Part shown: piece by piece, positions 42,985-56,000 of the stretch
How positions within the stretch are numbered: position 1 is the first letter of the stretch
Layout: every line of letters begins with the position of its first letter
From: Beauveria sp. NWAFU-1
Taxonomy: Eukaryota; Ascomycota; Sordariomycetes; Hypocreales; Cordycipitaceae
Assembly: GCA_024472245.1 (NCBI GenBank)
Contig: JANBXD010000002.1
Location: forward strand, 4,774,001 to 4,838,000
Length of the DNA stretch: 64,000 bases
Direction: 5' to 3'
The notes under the pieces: generated by a model
Seen by the model: the letters and a program-made list of their open reading frames with translations, nothing else
What the model was told of the DNA's origin: nothing
The model's database searches: none
Program-made: the position numbers and the translations under genes

Positions 42985-44979
42985 TTACATGACGCTGCAG
43001 GATCCCATGGTTCGGGCTCGTCGTCGTCCGATCACGCCATCTTCTTCGTCAAGATGCAGCGCGTGCGTCTCGCGCGCGCGCCGTCTGCGCCTCCGGTGTC
43101 CCGCACCGACGGCGCCGGCCTCCTCGTTGGCCTGCATGTGGTCTGCCCACTTGCGCTCGAGGCGGCTGGCGGCGAGAAAGTCACCGCGTAAAACGCGCTT
43201 CTGGTGCTCGTCGACGGTCATCTGGAAGCCGTAGAAGCACTTGAGGGATATCATCTCGCTCGGGTAGGTGACGCCGACCGACTTGGCCTTCATTTGGGCG
43301 TTGCGAAAAAGCACCTCGCGCACGCCGGCCCATGTCACATGGTGGCAATCGTAGACGACGAGGGACAGCGCAACGTTCGGAGGGTTGGGCTGCGTGGAGC
43401 GCGTGGAGCGCTTGGCGACGGCTGCGGCGGCCTCGGCGAGGACGAGATCGCTGATGCGGGTGTTGTCGAGGTCGCAACTGCGGAGCTTGGTGCACGTCTG
43501 CATGACGGGCAAGACGCCCGTGTCGCCAATATCTTCGCAATTGCTCAGGGAGAGGTGCTCGAGCGAGGCAGCGCATGGTGCCTTGACGAGGTGTTCGGTA
43601 AGGAGGGAATTGGTGAGTTGGCCGAGATCCTCAAGCTCAAGATGGGTAAGACGAGGCGACGAGGCGAGGATGGGCTCCAGAGCCGCGTCTGTCAAAGTCT
43701 TGCAACCCGACAGCTGCAAGCCTTGGAGCTGAGGTGTGGCATAGCCAATGGCCCTGACTCCTGCCGAGGTGAGGTGCGCGCAGCGACTGACGTCTAGATG
43801 GCGGAGATTTCGCGGCGGAACAATGGGGCGGTTGGTGAGAATGTCAATCTCAGGATCTACACCGTGCATCATGATTCGAAGGGCCTCGTCGCTGAGGTCC
43901 GCACAGCCGCTCAGTACTAGACGCTCAAGGTTGTTGGTCCTAAAGATGCTTTCGGCCGTCTCCAGATTGTCAAAGCCTTTAACCTCACCTGCGCGCAAGT
44001 CTTTGAGACGCTTGCACGAATCGACTACCAGTTTGATGCCCTTTGCATCGACCTTTTGGCACCAAGACACGTTGAAGCTCTCCAACTGAGGGCAGGAGTC
44101 GGCCACGATTTGGCACGTCCGGTTGGATACGGCATAGAGGCCGGTAAGATTGAGATGAACCAGGTTCTCGTTGCTCTCGAGAAGGTTGTGCAGGGTTGTC
44201 TTTTGAAAGTTGCGGCAACCTTCGAGAGTAGCGTTGATGAGGTTCTTGCAGGCCTTGACAATGGCTTCGGTGCGTCGGTAGTGCTCAACCTGAACGCAGC
44301 CGCGCAGATTGAGGTCCTTGATGAATGGCCCGGCAGCAACAATAATCCTGGCCAATGAATCGGCAGGAATGTTTTGATAGAATTCCGAGGCATTAAACGA
44401 GGTCCAAAGCTGGCCGTCAAAGCAAAACTTGTAAAAAGTTTTGCTGACGCGGGAGACGCGGACCAGCTCTCTGGGCTCGAGATGAGCAAAAATGGCAATG
44501 CGTATTTCTTGGGGCATATTGTCCCAGAATGGGAATGGTGGCTTCGAAACAATCCTGGGCTGGGCGCGCAGGTCGGCGGGCAACAGAGCGGTCGAGGGCC
44601 TCGAGGTGGGAACGACGCGGACGGTCCTAACGCCAGGCTGCTGCTCGACGCAGTCGTGAAAGGGAAACTCGGGGTCTGGTGTGTCGGATCGGGCGAGGGG
44701 CGAAGGCTGGGGGGTTCCGTAACGGAGGGGTGTCTGAGGAGGAATACCGGCGAGACTGACGCAGGAGAGCGAGGTGCGGCTCCCACCATGATACGGGCTG
44801 CTGGCGGACCGGCCGCGGCGGAGGTTGGTGAGGGAGGGCGACGATGAGATGCGCTGGATCCCTCGCAGCAGTCTCTGACGGCCCTTGATCTTGGGAGAGG
44901 GGGCTTCGGGAGCGGCGGCGGCGACGTCGGCAAGAGGAGGGAACGGCTCACCGCCAGGAGTCTCTTGCATCTCGGCCAT
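42985..44979 (-). CDS. F-box/LRR protein with C-terminal CaaX box
   Basis: Single exon, 664 residues from an ATG at 44979. A serine-rich N terminus precedes an F-box at about 152-196 (FWDNMPQEIRIAIFAHLEP, then LVRVSRVSKTFYKFC), followed by about a dozen leucine-rich repeats of the cysteine-containing type (LNLRGCVQVEHY, FNVSWCQKVDAKG, LQLSGCKTLTDAAL) to about residue 580. It is the substrate receptor of an SCF ubiquitin ligase, close to FBXL2/Pof2-type proteins and the Grr1 group. The tail is basic (HRRRRRRARE) and the last four residues are CSVM, a CaaX box ending in M, which favours farnesylation. A basic stretch plus lipid suggests membrane attachment. Confidence 0.9.
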   Translation of the reverse strand: MAEMQETPGGEPFPPLADVAAAAPEAPSPKIKGRQRLLRGIQRISSSPSLTNLRRGRSASSPYHGGSRTSLSCVSLAGIPPQTPLRYGTPQPSPLARSDTPDPEFPFHDCVEQQPGVRTVRVVPTSRPSTALLPADLRAQPRIVSKPPFPFWDNMPQEIRIAIFAHLEPRELVRVSRVSKTFYKFCFDGQLWTSFNASEFYQNIPADSLARIIVAAGPFIKDLNLRGCVQVEHYRRTEAIVKACKNLINATLEGCRNFQKTTLHNLLESNENLVHLNLTGLYAVSNRTCQIVADSCPQLESFNVSWCQKVDAKGIKLVVDSCKRLKDLRAGEVKGFDNLETAESIFRTNNLERLVLSGCADLSDEALRIMMHGVDPEIDILTNRPIVPPRNLRHLDVSRCAHLTSAGVRAIGYATPQLQGLQLSGCKTLTDAALEPILASSPRLTHLELEDLGQLTNSLLTEHLVKAPCAASLEHLSLSNCEDIGDTGVLPVMQTCTKLRSCDLDNTRISDLVLAEAAAAVAKRSTRSTQPNPPNVALSLVVYDCHHVTWAGVREVLFRNAQMKAKSVGVTYPSEMISLKCFYGFQMTVDEHQKRVLRGDFLAASRLERKWADHMQANEEAGAVGAGHRRRRRRARETHALHLDEEDGVIGRRRARTMGSCSVM

Positions 44980-47900
44980 GACTCGATGGCGAGGGGAGGT
45001 TACGACGCCGGAGAAGTTGTATTAGGTTTAATTCTTCTAAATCGAAGGTATTGATTGTTCTTATTGGATTCGAAGGGTTCGGGGTATGCACGGTCTCGCA
45101 GGAGGCTCGCAGAACTCTCGAGTTCGAGGTCGGTGGTGGGAAATAATGGCGGCGTTGTAAGTGGTGCGGTTGGTCGGGCGGCGGCGGGTGGGATGCTGGG
45201 CGGGTGCCGGAATGCCCGGACAGGAATCTGGCAAGGACGGGACTTGTTCAGACCATTGCTTGGAGAAGGACAGATTCGTGCGGAAGAAATAGGAGGAAGA
45301 TTGATTGAATAAGAGAGATTGAGAAGAGAAGAAGTTGAGGGGGGGGTGAAGAGAGCATGAGGGGAAAATGGGCATATGGGGGCTTAACCGTTACCTACCA
45401 GCAGGTGCAAGCAAACAGTGGCAGGCGAGTTGGGTAGGTTGACAAGGCTGGTACAGTACAGCAGCAAAAGTAGGCAACAGAGCGGCCTGCAAGCAGTAAG
45501 CCAACTTGGTGGAGAAAAGGCGGGCCCATGTGAAAAGGACCCTGAATTGGCTGGTTGGCTTGGCTGGGCCGGGCAGCCGGGCTGGTCTCAGTGGTCACTG
45601 GCTCGACTGGACTGGTCTGCTGCCAAACTGTCAATGTTTGGGGTGCCGGCAACTGTGGAGCTACAGCCCACCCAAAAGTGCGGGGCAGTACTGAGTAGTT
45701 GGCAGAAGACAACCGAGAACAGGAGAGTAAATCACTATCAAAAGGTGCCTTCAGTAGGGAGTGCCTAAGTCAGCTTAGTGATTACTTACCCGTGCTGATA
45801 CGCTTTGGCTCACAGAAACAACCAAGCCTCTCGTGCCTCTTTGGCTCTTTGGCTCTTTGGTTGCGCTCGCCCCATCTCCAGCGCCCTAACCGCGAAAGTA
45901 CTTGTACAATAATATGGCGCATCCCCCTGCTGGTCAGCGGATTCGCCGCACTACCGTATCTTATCGCGCTATTCCATGGGGCACATGGGCTTCCAGAATG
46001 TGACCATGCACACATATCGAGCGGGTGATATTCTGGTGATGACCTTGTCACAATCTTGTCACAAGTCATTTATCGATTTTCTACTCTTCTGGTTTCTGTG
46101 ATTTTTCTGCTTTTCTTCTTTCTCCTCGCGTATTCGAAATTAACGGAACTGATACTTTCAAGCTGCCCCACGATTACTTGTCGCACTGCACCTTCACTGC
46201 ATCCGTCACCAAAAACCCCCCACTAGCCTCGGCGCAACCATCTCGGTACGCAGTACGGATTATTAGGTAGTTAGTAGTTACGCCTTGTTTGTTACCTTTG
46301 TCCTTTTTACCATGCATATGCGGCGTGCCACCCATCCTCTTGATCCGCCGCCAAGCCTCAAAAAGCCAACCTCGCTTCACAGAGCCGACAACTAATACGG
46401 ACTAGCCAAGCTGGCAAATAACTAGCTGCACGTTAATACCTCGAGTTCTGTGCAGGTTCTGATTTAGTGTATGCCTTGCCAGCCCATCATCAGGTCCGCC
46501 TCCAGAGTTCAGTTGACCATTCTGGAACATGGTAGCGCCTTGGACAATGCCCCACGAGCCTGCTTGTCAAGTTGAAGTTGTCAACCAACACCAAGAGTAG
46601 CGCTTCTGTTTTTTTCCCGCGGTGATGAGCGAGGTGCACCCCTGGCATTCGATAACACCCTCTGCGTCCACAAGACCATCAACGCCGTGATGTTTGTTTG
46701 TGAACTTTTAAGACAGACGTCTGAAAAAGAGTTTGGAAAAAGAAAAAAAAAAGTCACTCATCTTGCGGCCAACACGTGCTCCAAAAGCCCACCCGACCGC
46801 GTCGAGTGGCGCACCTCCTCTTTGTAAGACTGTTCGGTCCGGCCGCACCGCCCGACTGACTCGTCTTCTGGCCCAGCCTTCCGGCCAGGTACAATTTCCC
46901 CATCTGCGCTTACTATGACTTGTGCGACAAAAAAGGGGACTTTTGGCATGGCTTGCATACAAGTTAGCGCCAAACTGTGACTTGAAGGATGCCGCTGGCT
47001 GCATGGAGACTTCACAAACCCAGACACCTCTTGGGTCGACTAGTGACAAGTTTCTCTACAGAGCAAGTATGGGTTATATGTACACTTATTACCCTGTATC
47101 ATCCCGGTCCGGCTTGCCTTTGTTTCTGTGCGTGTGGTCACCTTTGTGGGCTTGACATCTGCCCCGGATGTGTACCCCGCGCAACACCAGCTGATCGTGA
47201 ACCCGCAGCACGCACATGTCCCAGGCTCAGCTGCAAGTCTGCTGAGCCCTTGCACGTGTTGCACCCATCTACACCATCTCGCTCTACTCTCAAGATCGAT
47301 ACTACCTCATTACAGATCGATCCGCGCCGACCTTGACTACGAAGAGTTGAAACTAAAAAAGGTACTGTAGGGTAGATAGGCCGTGAAGGACTCCGTACTG
47401 CGTCGTTTTTCCACTCCCAGCTTGGCAGCCAGTCTAATCAAGCGTAGACCTCTCACATTTGTCGTATTCTTCTAGTTTGACTCAAAAGTACGCCACCTTG
47501 ATTACTGGTACACACCACACGCGACGCGGAAAATGCATCTACCTGGTAAAAGAAGCTAGCTCCGCGACGCGTCTGTCCTGCAGATGCTAAGAAAAGCAAA
47601 ATGGAATGGTGCCAAGTAGTGTGTATCTACTTGTATATTGAAACAAGGGTCAAACGCCAAGGCTGGCAAATCAAATGCGAGAAAAATGATATCGTGCGTG
47701 TCCTAATAACCGGAGCCTTGCGGCTACCTAGAGTAGATATATGGGCATATTAGGCATAGGAATATGCAGCTCATGACAGCGTTGCTCTTTGAGATCCAAT
47801 CAGCCTGTGGCATGGCTGCATGTGTCGTGGGCTTTGCACTGGCCGTGAGTTGGCGCACAACAGGCGACCAAGGTATGGAATCAATTACTTCTATCTTGTT

Positions 47901-48686
47901 GCTTTCCCTCTCTAATTGTGAAGTAGCTTCACTTGGAATATCAATGGAAAATTATCTCAAACATCCCGGGCATGTGGTGTAGCTTTCAGACAGTGTTGAA
48001 AAGGCCGCTAAAGTGCAGTCAGAATCTCCCCCGCCGCCTCGTACTCAGTACTAACAAGTAGGCCAGACATCTGCCCCTCCCATGCTTTCCCATCCCATAC
48101 TTTTAGGTACCTTACCTTAACTAATGAGGCCAGCCTCTGGTGCTCCCTTTGTCTCCCAAGCACCAAGGAAAACTACAACATTACCTTGTCTCTCGACCGT
48201 CCTACATCACCAGCACCCAGGTCCTCACCACACATTTGTATCCTACCTTGAGCTTCATTATCGACGCCATCCTGAGCTCCTCCAATCTCCTGTCCAGCAT
48301 CTCTCTTCCCCGCTTCTAGCCAGTGGCAAAGGGCGGCCGGCCCTCTCTCTCTCGTTCTCTTGCCCAAGCTATCGCACCCACCGCAGCCTCGACTTTGCCA
48401 ACCTTCTCTCGTCAACCGCATCTCCCGTCGTGTCCATGACTGCCGGCTCGCCATTGTGAAACCCTCTCGTCGTCCTTGTCGCAATCGCCATCTTTGCTTT
48501 CCCCAAGTTCCCGGGACAAGCCACCATGCATGGTAACCGTACGCGCTTCCCAAGGCACAAAAATATTAGCCCGCATCCACACGCACACACGCGCACCACC
48601 AAACCCACCCTCACTGCATCTCGCTCCTCCCCTCCCCCCCCTCGGCCATCGTCATACCTTGGCCACTTGCCGCCTAGGGCTCAATC
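44980..48686. other. 3.7-kb divergent intergenic region, F-box gene / PAS kinase
   Basis: No gene recognised. About 48,120-48,686 is C/T-rich and probably the PAS kinase 5' leader. A triple CTCTTTGG repeat occurs near 45,838-45,861. Frames near 47,764-47,982 look faintly signal-peptide-like but lack support. Confidence 0.5.
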
Positions 48687-51600
48687 ATGATTGCTGACTC
48701 TCCCTCCCTAGACGCCAACAGCACAAACAACGATGATGGCGAGAGAGGTCGTGACAAGCTTCTCGCGCCCCTCTCCCTGCCCAAGAACCGCAGCACTAGC
48801 AACCTCGCCCTCTCAGCTGACCCCGATCGCAGCCGCTATCGCATGTCCTTTGAGGGCTCGTCATCTGCCGCCCCCGACCATGACTTGATGACCAGGTCAG
48901 TCATTTTGCTCCGATTATGCTCTTTTCTCCATTTCTCTCTCTCTTCTTTTCTTTTCCTTTCCGTCTTGTTTGCTTTTGATTAAAAGCCCCCAGCCCGGCT
49001 ACCCGCAGCGGCCAACCGCCGACCCACGCCTCCCAATCCTCCGTGTGAAACGCCATCATGTCGTGTCACCGCTCACCATTATGCCGCTGCTAACATTTCT
49101 CCCAAACTGGTGCAGGCCTTCGCCCGTTGCCGACCACGAACATGGCCTGGGACTATCTGGTCTGCGCCGCATACGGCAGCATCCGCCCTCACGCAACCCA
49201 ACCATGCCAAACTCCAACGCTTCCTCTCGTAGCCCGTCCGTCGTAACTCTCTCCCGCTCGACTTCGATGAGTGCCACCCTTGCCGCCCCCGCGCCGCTCT
49301 CCTCCTTCTCCGCCTCCCCGGCCTCTCCCAGCTTTTCCGAAGACCTCTCCCGCTTCCCGACCGAGTCGCTGCATTCATTCTCCTTTGCCCACCAGTCTGA
49401 AGACTTTCTCCACAACCGTCAAAATGTCCTCAAACGCTCACTCGAATTTATAAAGGACCGCTTGGGCATGCCTCTAACCGCCAACCAGGCTGGTTTGGCA
49501 AGCGCTCAGGCCAGAGTCACAGGCGATTTGGAGGCCCAAAACATGCTCGAAATGCTCGCCAAGGCCCAAATCATCGGCGCCAGCAACCTACCCAACCCAG
49601 ATGCTTCCTCCGCCATTCCCCCGCTTACCGGGCCCCCGGACATGTCTGGAGAGAACATCTTTGAGAAGCAATTTACTCCCAACACGCTCAGCGCAGACCC
49701 TACCATTATACACGAGGAGCCTGAGGAGCTTTCCGCGTCGCCCAAGTCCCTCCGCCCAGTATTCAACAAAGAACATCAGCATGATTTCAAAAAGTCGAGC
49801 CAAACACGTACAAACGAAGGCCACATACAGAAGTTGAGCCAAATATCTACTGACGAAAGCAACACACAAAAGTCGAGTACAATACCTTCAGACGAGAGCA
49901 AGACGACAACTACCACGTCACCACCCACTTCGCGGCCAACGAGCCTCAAACGCACAATGACGGATACCCTCTCCGTAGCTCTCAAGGACAAGCTGATCGA
50001 TACCATGGCCCAGCCATTCATGGCTGGTTCGACATTGCATCAAGAGTCGAGTCTTTCGCCCATCCCTACTCACCAACCCTTGCCGTCCCAAAACTTTCCA
50101 GGTGCCATGAACCCTGCCGTGCATGGACACACCAACAGATGGGTTCCCGCCGCCCAAGCCATCTTCACCACCGAAGCCAAACCTCCTTGGACCATCCTCG
50201 CCGCCAATGATCTGGCTTGCCTAGTATTTGGAGTCACCAGAGCCGAAGTTCGCAAGATGGGTATATTGGAAGTTGTTCAAGAGGAGAGACGAGCCTGGCT
50301 AGAACGAAAGCTGCTAGACAAGGATCTTGGCGAGGGGATGCCGGATACTACCGCCGACCTGTCGCCTGCAAGCTCAGCCGCAACTGTACTGCTTGGTGGA
50401 CGCTCCGGAATCACCGCTCAACTATTGGGCAAGCCAAATTCGAGATCACAAACACCTCAGCCTCCGCGGAGAGCTCAAACTGTTCATAGTGGCGACATTG
50501 AGCCGCCGAAGCCCTGTGGTACCGATGCGCATCGTAGCTCAGGTTCCCGAGGCGTTCTGCTCTGTGGTGATGTCGTTCCCATCCAGAAGCGTAATGGACT
50601 CACCGGTTCTGCCAGTTTATGGGTTAAGGAAAAACGTAGCGGCTTGATCTGGGTCCTTGAAGAGATACACGAAGACGTCGCAACTATCGAACTCGACGAA
50701 GAAGGGGCCGTCAAAGACGTGACTGGCGCTACCGAAACTATTTGGGGCTTCAAATCTGTCAAGATGGGGATTGATATTGCGGGCCTCATTCCACGAATTC
50801 CTCGGCAAGGCTTCGATCCGACTCAGGGTGAAATCGATTTTGCCCAAACACGGAAGCGACGCTTCTTCACCTGTCCCAACTATCGAAAAGTCAACATTCC
50901 CTGCACTGTCGAACAAACTCAAGGCAAACTCGAGCTCAGAGTTTCCACTTTCCCCCACATGGCTGGCATCATCGTCGTCGACCCCACCAACTTTAACATT
51001 CGCAGTTCCAATTCAGCCTTTAGTGGCGCACTCTTTGGCTTTGAGAAACCTGCAGGCACATCCATCAATACCTTGATTCCTGGATTTAATAAGATTATAA
51101 AAACCCTCACCGAGGAAGACGGCTTGCAACTTCTCGACGGCATGGTCATTCCAGAGCATCGCTTCAGAAGGGCCGCTGCCTTTACCGCAATCAAAGAACA
51201 CAGGCCTAACGCTGCGGCGTCATTTTTGCAACCCAACGGACTGACTGCGAAGCACCGCGACGGCTCTGACCTCAACATTGACGTTCAAATGCGCATTGTT
51301 GAGAGTGAAAAACAGACTGAAGTTTCGCACGAGATCATTGAAGAGGCCGTCGACGACGACCACACGGACGTTTCCTCGACACAACCACAGACCGAAATGG
51401 TCTTTGCTCTCTGGATCACATATTCTAGACACATTCACGCAGTTGCCAACGTGCTGGACCCAGCCAAGCGTATACCTTCCGGCCCGCCAACGCCGCTGCA
51501 TCAACCTTCACCCGGCCAGACACCTGTTCACACACCCATGCTTCTATCGGACACCGAAGCCGAGGCCGACGAGCCGCAAGTACCTTCCGCCTCGCCCTCC

Positions 51601-52597
51601 AGCATGTCGAAGATTAAGGATGCAGCGCTGAATGCCGCGGCAAGACTCACGGGCCAACATAGATTATCGCCCAAGGCAGCCGTCGCTAAACCAGTCTTGA
51701 CGGCAGCAGAGGAGGAGCCTCGCAAGGCGACCATAAACGACTACACCATTCTGGAAGAAATGGGCCAAGGTGCCTACGGTCAAGTGAAGCTTGCTAGGAA
51801 CAAGCGAAATGGCAAAAAGATGGTACTAAAGTACGTCACAAAGCGACGTATCCTGGTTGACACCTGGACGCGCGACCGAAAACTCGGCACTGTACCGCTA
51901 GAAATTCACGTCTTGGACTACCTTCGCAAACCCGAGTTTCGACACCCCAACATTGTCGAAATGGAGGGTTTCTTTGAGGACGACATCAACTACTACATTG
52001 CCATGGTGCCCCACGGGTTGCCAGGCATGGATCTGTTTGACTATATCGAGCTGCGCTCCAATATGGAGGAAGCTGAGTGCCGCAGCATCTTTTCGCAGGT
52101 AGCGCAAGCTATTCACTTTCTGCATACCAAAGCCCTGGTTGTGCATCGCGACATTAAGGATGAGAATATTATCCTCGACGGCGAGGGCAACATCAAACTC
52201 ATCGATTTTGGCAGTGCCGCCTACATCAAGAGCGGACCGTTTGATGTTTTTGTTGGCACCATCGGTAGGTTTGGGCTCTTCCCTACCTTGACCTTTTCTC
52301 ACTTGCTAATACACGTTAGATTACGCTGCCCCCGAAGTCTTGGCTGGAAAGCCCTATGGCGGCAAACCGCAAGACGTGTGGGCGCTGGGCATTCTCTTGT
52401 ATACCATTATCTACAAGGAAAATCCCTTTTACAGCATCGATGAGATTATGGACCACGACCTGCGCGTGCCGTTTACCATGAGTCCCGAGAGCATTGACCT
52501 TATCCGGTGCATGCTCAACCGCGACCTGCCCCAACGCGCCGACATTGCGCAGGTACTAGAGCATCCTTGGTGCAAGGGCGCCTCGCTGAAGCATTAA
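48687..52597 (+). CDS. PSK1: PAS domain serine/threonine kinase (Psk1/Psk2 type)
   Basis: Three exons: 48687-48895, 49116-52264 and 52320-52597, 1,211 residues. The first junction joins DLMT-R to PSPVADHEHG; an alternative acceptor at 48986 would add 43 residues in frame. The PAS region lies around WTILAANDLACLVFGVTRAE. The C-terminal kinase domain (about 945-1,205) has GQGAYG at 953-958, K975, HRDIKDEN with D1082, DFG at 1100 and AAPE. The insert VDTWTRDRKLGT and the segment GPFDVFVGTIDYAAPEV are diagnostic of PAS kinase. In yeast Psk1/2 phosphorylate Ugp1 and translation factors, steering glucose to wall glucan under nutrient stress. Convergent with SEA4. Confidence 0.95.
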
Positions 52598-53093
52598 AAG
52601 CAGATTTGCATACAGGAATCTTATTACTAGGGCGAGCAAAGGAAACTTTAAAGATGCATAATGACCATTAACCTACTACACGATACCCTCCAACTACATA
52701 CATTATTATACCACATTAGCCATCAGTCGAATTCACCTCTTTTACATTCATGACGTTCTGAAAAGACCTGGTTCCCCAGAGCCGAGGACAATGGTACCGA
52801 TGTTTTACTTGATTGTCTTCATGTTTTTAAACATAACTGAGCGGCCTGCGTTGGTGTTAGACATAAACTGCGTATTATTCACTCTTCCCTCTGCCATCTC
52901 TATTCAGACATGTGATGACACTGGTAGTTGCGTATTTTGCATGACAACGGCATAGATTAGTCGCTATAGCAATACTTTATGAAATGTCAAACAACATCAT
53001 ACGGGTCATATATATACACACACATGTCCATCATGCAACAGTTTCCCGCATCTCTTCCAACACACACCGACTGTTTCCCCTACCCTCTCCACA
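52598..53093. other. Convergent 3' regions of PAS kinase and SEA4
   Basis: AT-rich spacer with 3' UTR character; no gene recognised. Confidence 0.6.
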
Positions 53094-56000
53094 TCAATGA
53101 TAGTTGAGCTCGGGATTTGCGCGAAAGTTGCACTTGCAGCGGCACTCGGGCACCGGACACTCGACGTGCCGAGCGAACCACATGCGCGCGTGGTCCAGGT
53201 GCAGGACGTGCTCGCAGCGCATGCAAAACGTCGGGAAGCGCCCCGCCATGCGCGTCTCGTCGCGCTCCTCGGGGCGGTCGGCGCGCGGCACGCCCACGAC
53301 CTCCAGGCAGACGACGCACCGCGGCAGGTGCCGTCCGCAGTTGGGGCAGCTGACGCCCGCGTTGATGCTCGTCGCGAGGAGCGGGTTGCGGGACTCCATG
53401 CTCGACGACGGCGGGGGCGGGGGCGGCGGTGCGGTGCTCGTTCCGCTGTTGGCGCGATGATGGTGATTGTGCTGCTGCTGTTGGTGGGCGGCGAGGGACG
53501 TTTCCGCGTCGCAGTAGATGCAGCGCAGTGCAATCTGCCGCGAGGGCGGCTTCAGCAGCGGGTTGGAGCCGTCGCGCTTGGAGCGTTTGGTGGACTCGAC
53601 CTCGAACTTGGTGCGCTGGAAGAAGAAGCGGTGGCGCTGGAGCAGTGCGCGATAGGCGTTGCGCCAGGCGCGGCAGCGAAAGTCGTCAATGTACTTGGGG
53701 TAGCAGAGCGACAGCACGAGGATGGCCGTCTGGTAGTCGTGAAACTTTTCGACGTAGGTGGCAAAGATGTCGACGAGGTGGTCCGAGATGCCGGTGAGGA
53801 CAATGCCCTCGACGTCGCCTTCTTCAATCGCGCGGGCGACGTGGTCGTCGAGCCAGCGGGTGAGCTCGTCGTCGTGGAAGTTGCGGACGGCGACGTAGGC
53901 GCGGTCGGCCAGGGGCAGAGAGCGCTGATTGGCGACGAGAGACCAGTCGCCGGTGGCGATGAGGGTCGAGATGGCGCGCAGGTACGGGTCCGTCTTGGAG
54001 GCGACGGCGTCGTCAAAGTCGAGATGCTCCTTGGCGAGGTGCTTGCCGCCGGCGCCAGCGCCCCGGTCGATGAGCTGCAGCGCCAGCGACACGAACAGCA
54101 GCTCCGGGTGCGCAGCGCTCGCCCGCTTGAGAATGTCGACGGCTTGTCGCGTGTTCCCGTGGAATAGAGACCGGGCCGCCGTCATGGTGTGTATTGCCGT
54201 CGGGTAGTCGGGCGACGGGTCGCGGTCAATGCCCGCGGGGTCGTTAGACTCGGGGTCTCCCCAGCCGCAGATCTCCAGGCACAGCTGCCGCGTGTGCGGC
54301 CGCTTGGTGAAGACGGTGTCGAACCGCGGGAAGCGACGCTTCTTGCAGTACGGGCCGATGAAGCGCTCCCATTGCAGTGCGTCAGGGAGATTCGTCGTGC
54401 CTGGGCTGACTCTTGTTGTTGGGTTGCGTCCTGGTATGTGAGTTTGAAGTGTTGGTGGTTATTGATTGTGAGAGGCGTACCTAGGTCATTCGTCCATATG
54501 GCATGAACTCCGAGATAGCTGATATCGGTACCAGACAGCACTAGACTGCTGTCGTAGGCGGCCAATTCAGCATCTGTCAGCTGTTAGCGAGTCTTGTCTG
54601 GACAAACATGTGTAATGCTTACCAGCTATCCAATCCCAGACATATCGCTTCCAAGGATCGTCAGACACAATCTGCCTGTTGACCGCAGGATCGAAAAGAT
54701 ACTTTTCTTTGGCACGAAACAGCATAGCATGATCAACTGCACTCTGCGCTTCGCTAGGCAAGCCACTCGTCTTGACAGTCGCAGCAAGAAGCGCCTCATG
54801 AAACTCCCTGCATGATTCCACGCTATTGGTCGCTAGGGACAGCTCATTTGGGACGCGCGATCGACCTGCTGTCGAGGGGTTCTTGACTTCCAGATCTTTG
54901 ATAAAATTGCGCACGGAACGCAGCTTGCCGGTAATCGTCTTGGACGTATAGAATGATACTGGAAGAGGCATATCGATATCGTGTGCTCGTTCAACCACCG
55001 CAGAGCTTGTCTCCTGCTTCTTGAGCGCTGCATCGATGCCCTCTTTGACGGCAACTTTGTCGGGGCCAAAGATGGGAACATCATGCAGCGCCTGGTCTAC
55101 AAGCGTAGCAGCAAGGACTTCCATGCCATGTTTGGGGTCGAACTGCATTATATCCTGGTATTTGTGGCCTGACTCTAGGCCACGATGCGGTGATTTCCAT
55201 GGAATCAGCTTGTATGCGTGGGCTGTCGACGCCGATGGCATTTCCAAGATATCAAATTTGCCGCTGGTCCGCAAAACAAGTAGTCTAGGGTTCAGATCTG
55301 GCGAGCCTAGTGTGACCCAGTCGAAAGACACAATGCGATCATTCTTTCTCGAGTTGTATCGATATGATAGGTCGAGCTCGTGTGACTTTTCCACATGCAG
55401 CAATTCTGGTCCCTGCTCTGTCGTTATGTTCGGAGATGGCGAGTCTTTCTTCGTATTTAGAACGCGAAGTTCACCTGTACGTGAGAGAATAGCTAGAAGA
55501 CCTCGCTGGTTGCGACAATAGCGGAGTGATCGAATCATGGAATGTCGCTCGTCAACAATTGATGGATCGTGATCAGTCTCAATTGCTTGGTCGAGACGCA
55601 AAGTAGCCCCCCATGGCATGTCTTCTTCTTCCACAGTCTGTACGTATGCTGCCGACGCAAGGGGGCGGTTGCTTGCTCGTCGATCCCAGATCATCACGCC
55701 AGGATGATCTAAGCTTGATGAGGCAAAGTAGTTTTGGTCGGCATAGTCAATGGCAATATTGTTGTTGCATCTCGTGTGGAACGTGATGGCCGGATTTGGG
55801 TCGCGCAAGTCGTGTATCCGGACACCATGCGATTTGATGCCGGCGACAAGTGTGTGTGGGCTGTCTTCGAAGAACTTGAGGCTGGAGACGGAAACGCTGG
55901 GCTCGAGATGCGCAATGGTGTCAACGTAATCGAGCGCATCAGCAGGGAAACCTCGCATAGGCGGTTCTATTGACGACAGACGCGAAATATCCCAGACATG

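Noticed and set aside
47764..47982. 72-codon frame with a hydrophobic start
   Set aside because: No clear signal peptide cleavage context, cysteine pattern or leader; could be chance.
48987..49115. Two-intron model with a mini-exon ending before GTGTGA at 49043
   Set aside because: The phases do not rejoin the downstream PAS kinase frame; the single-intron model or in-frame retention does.
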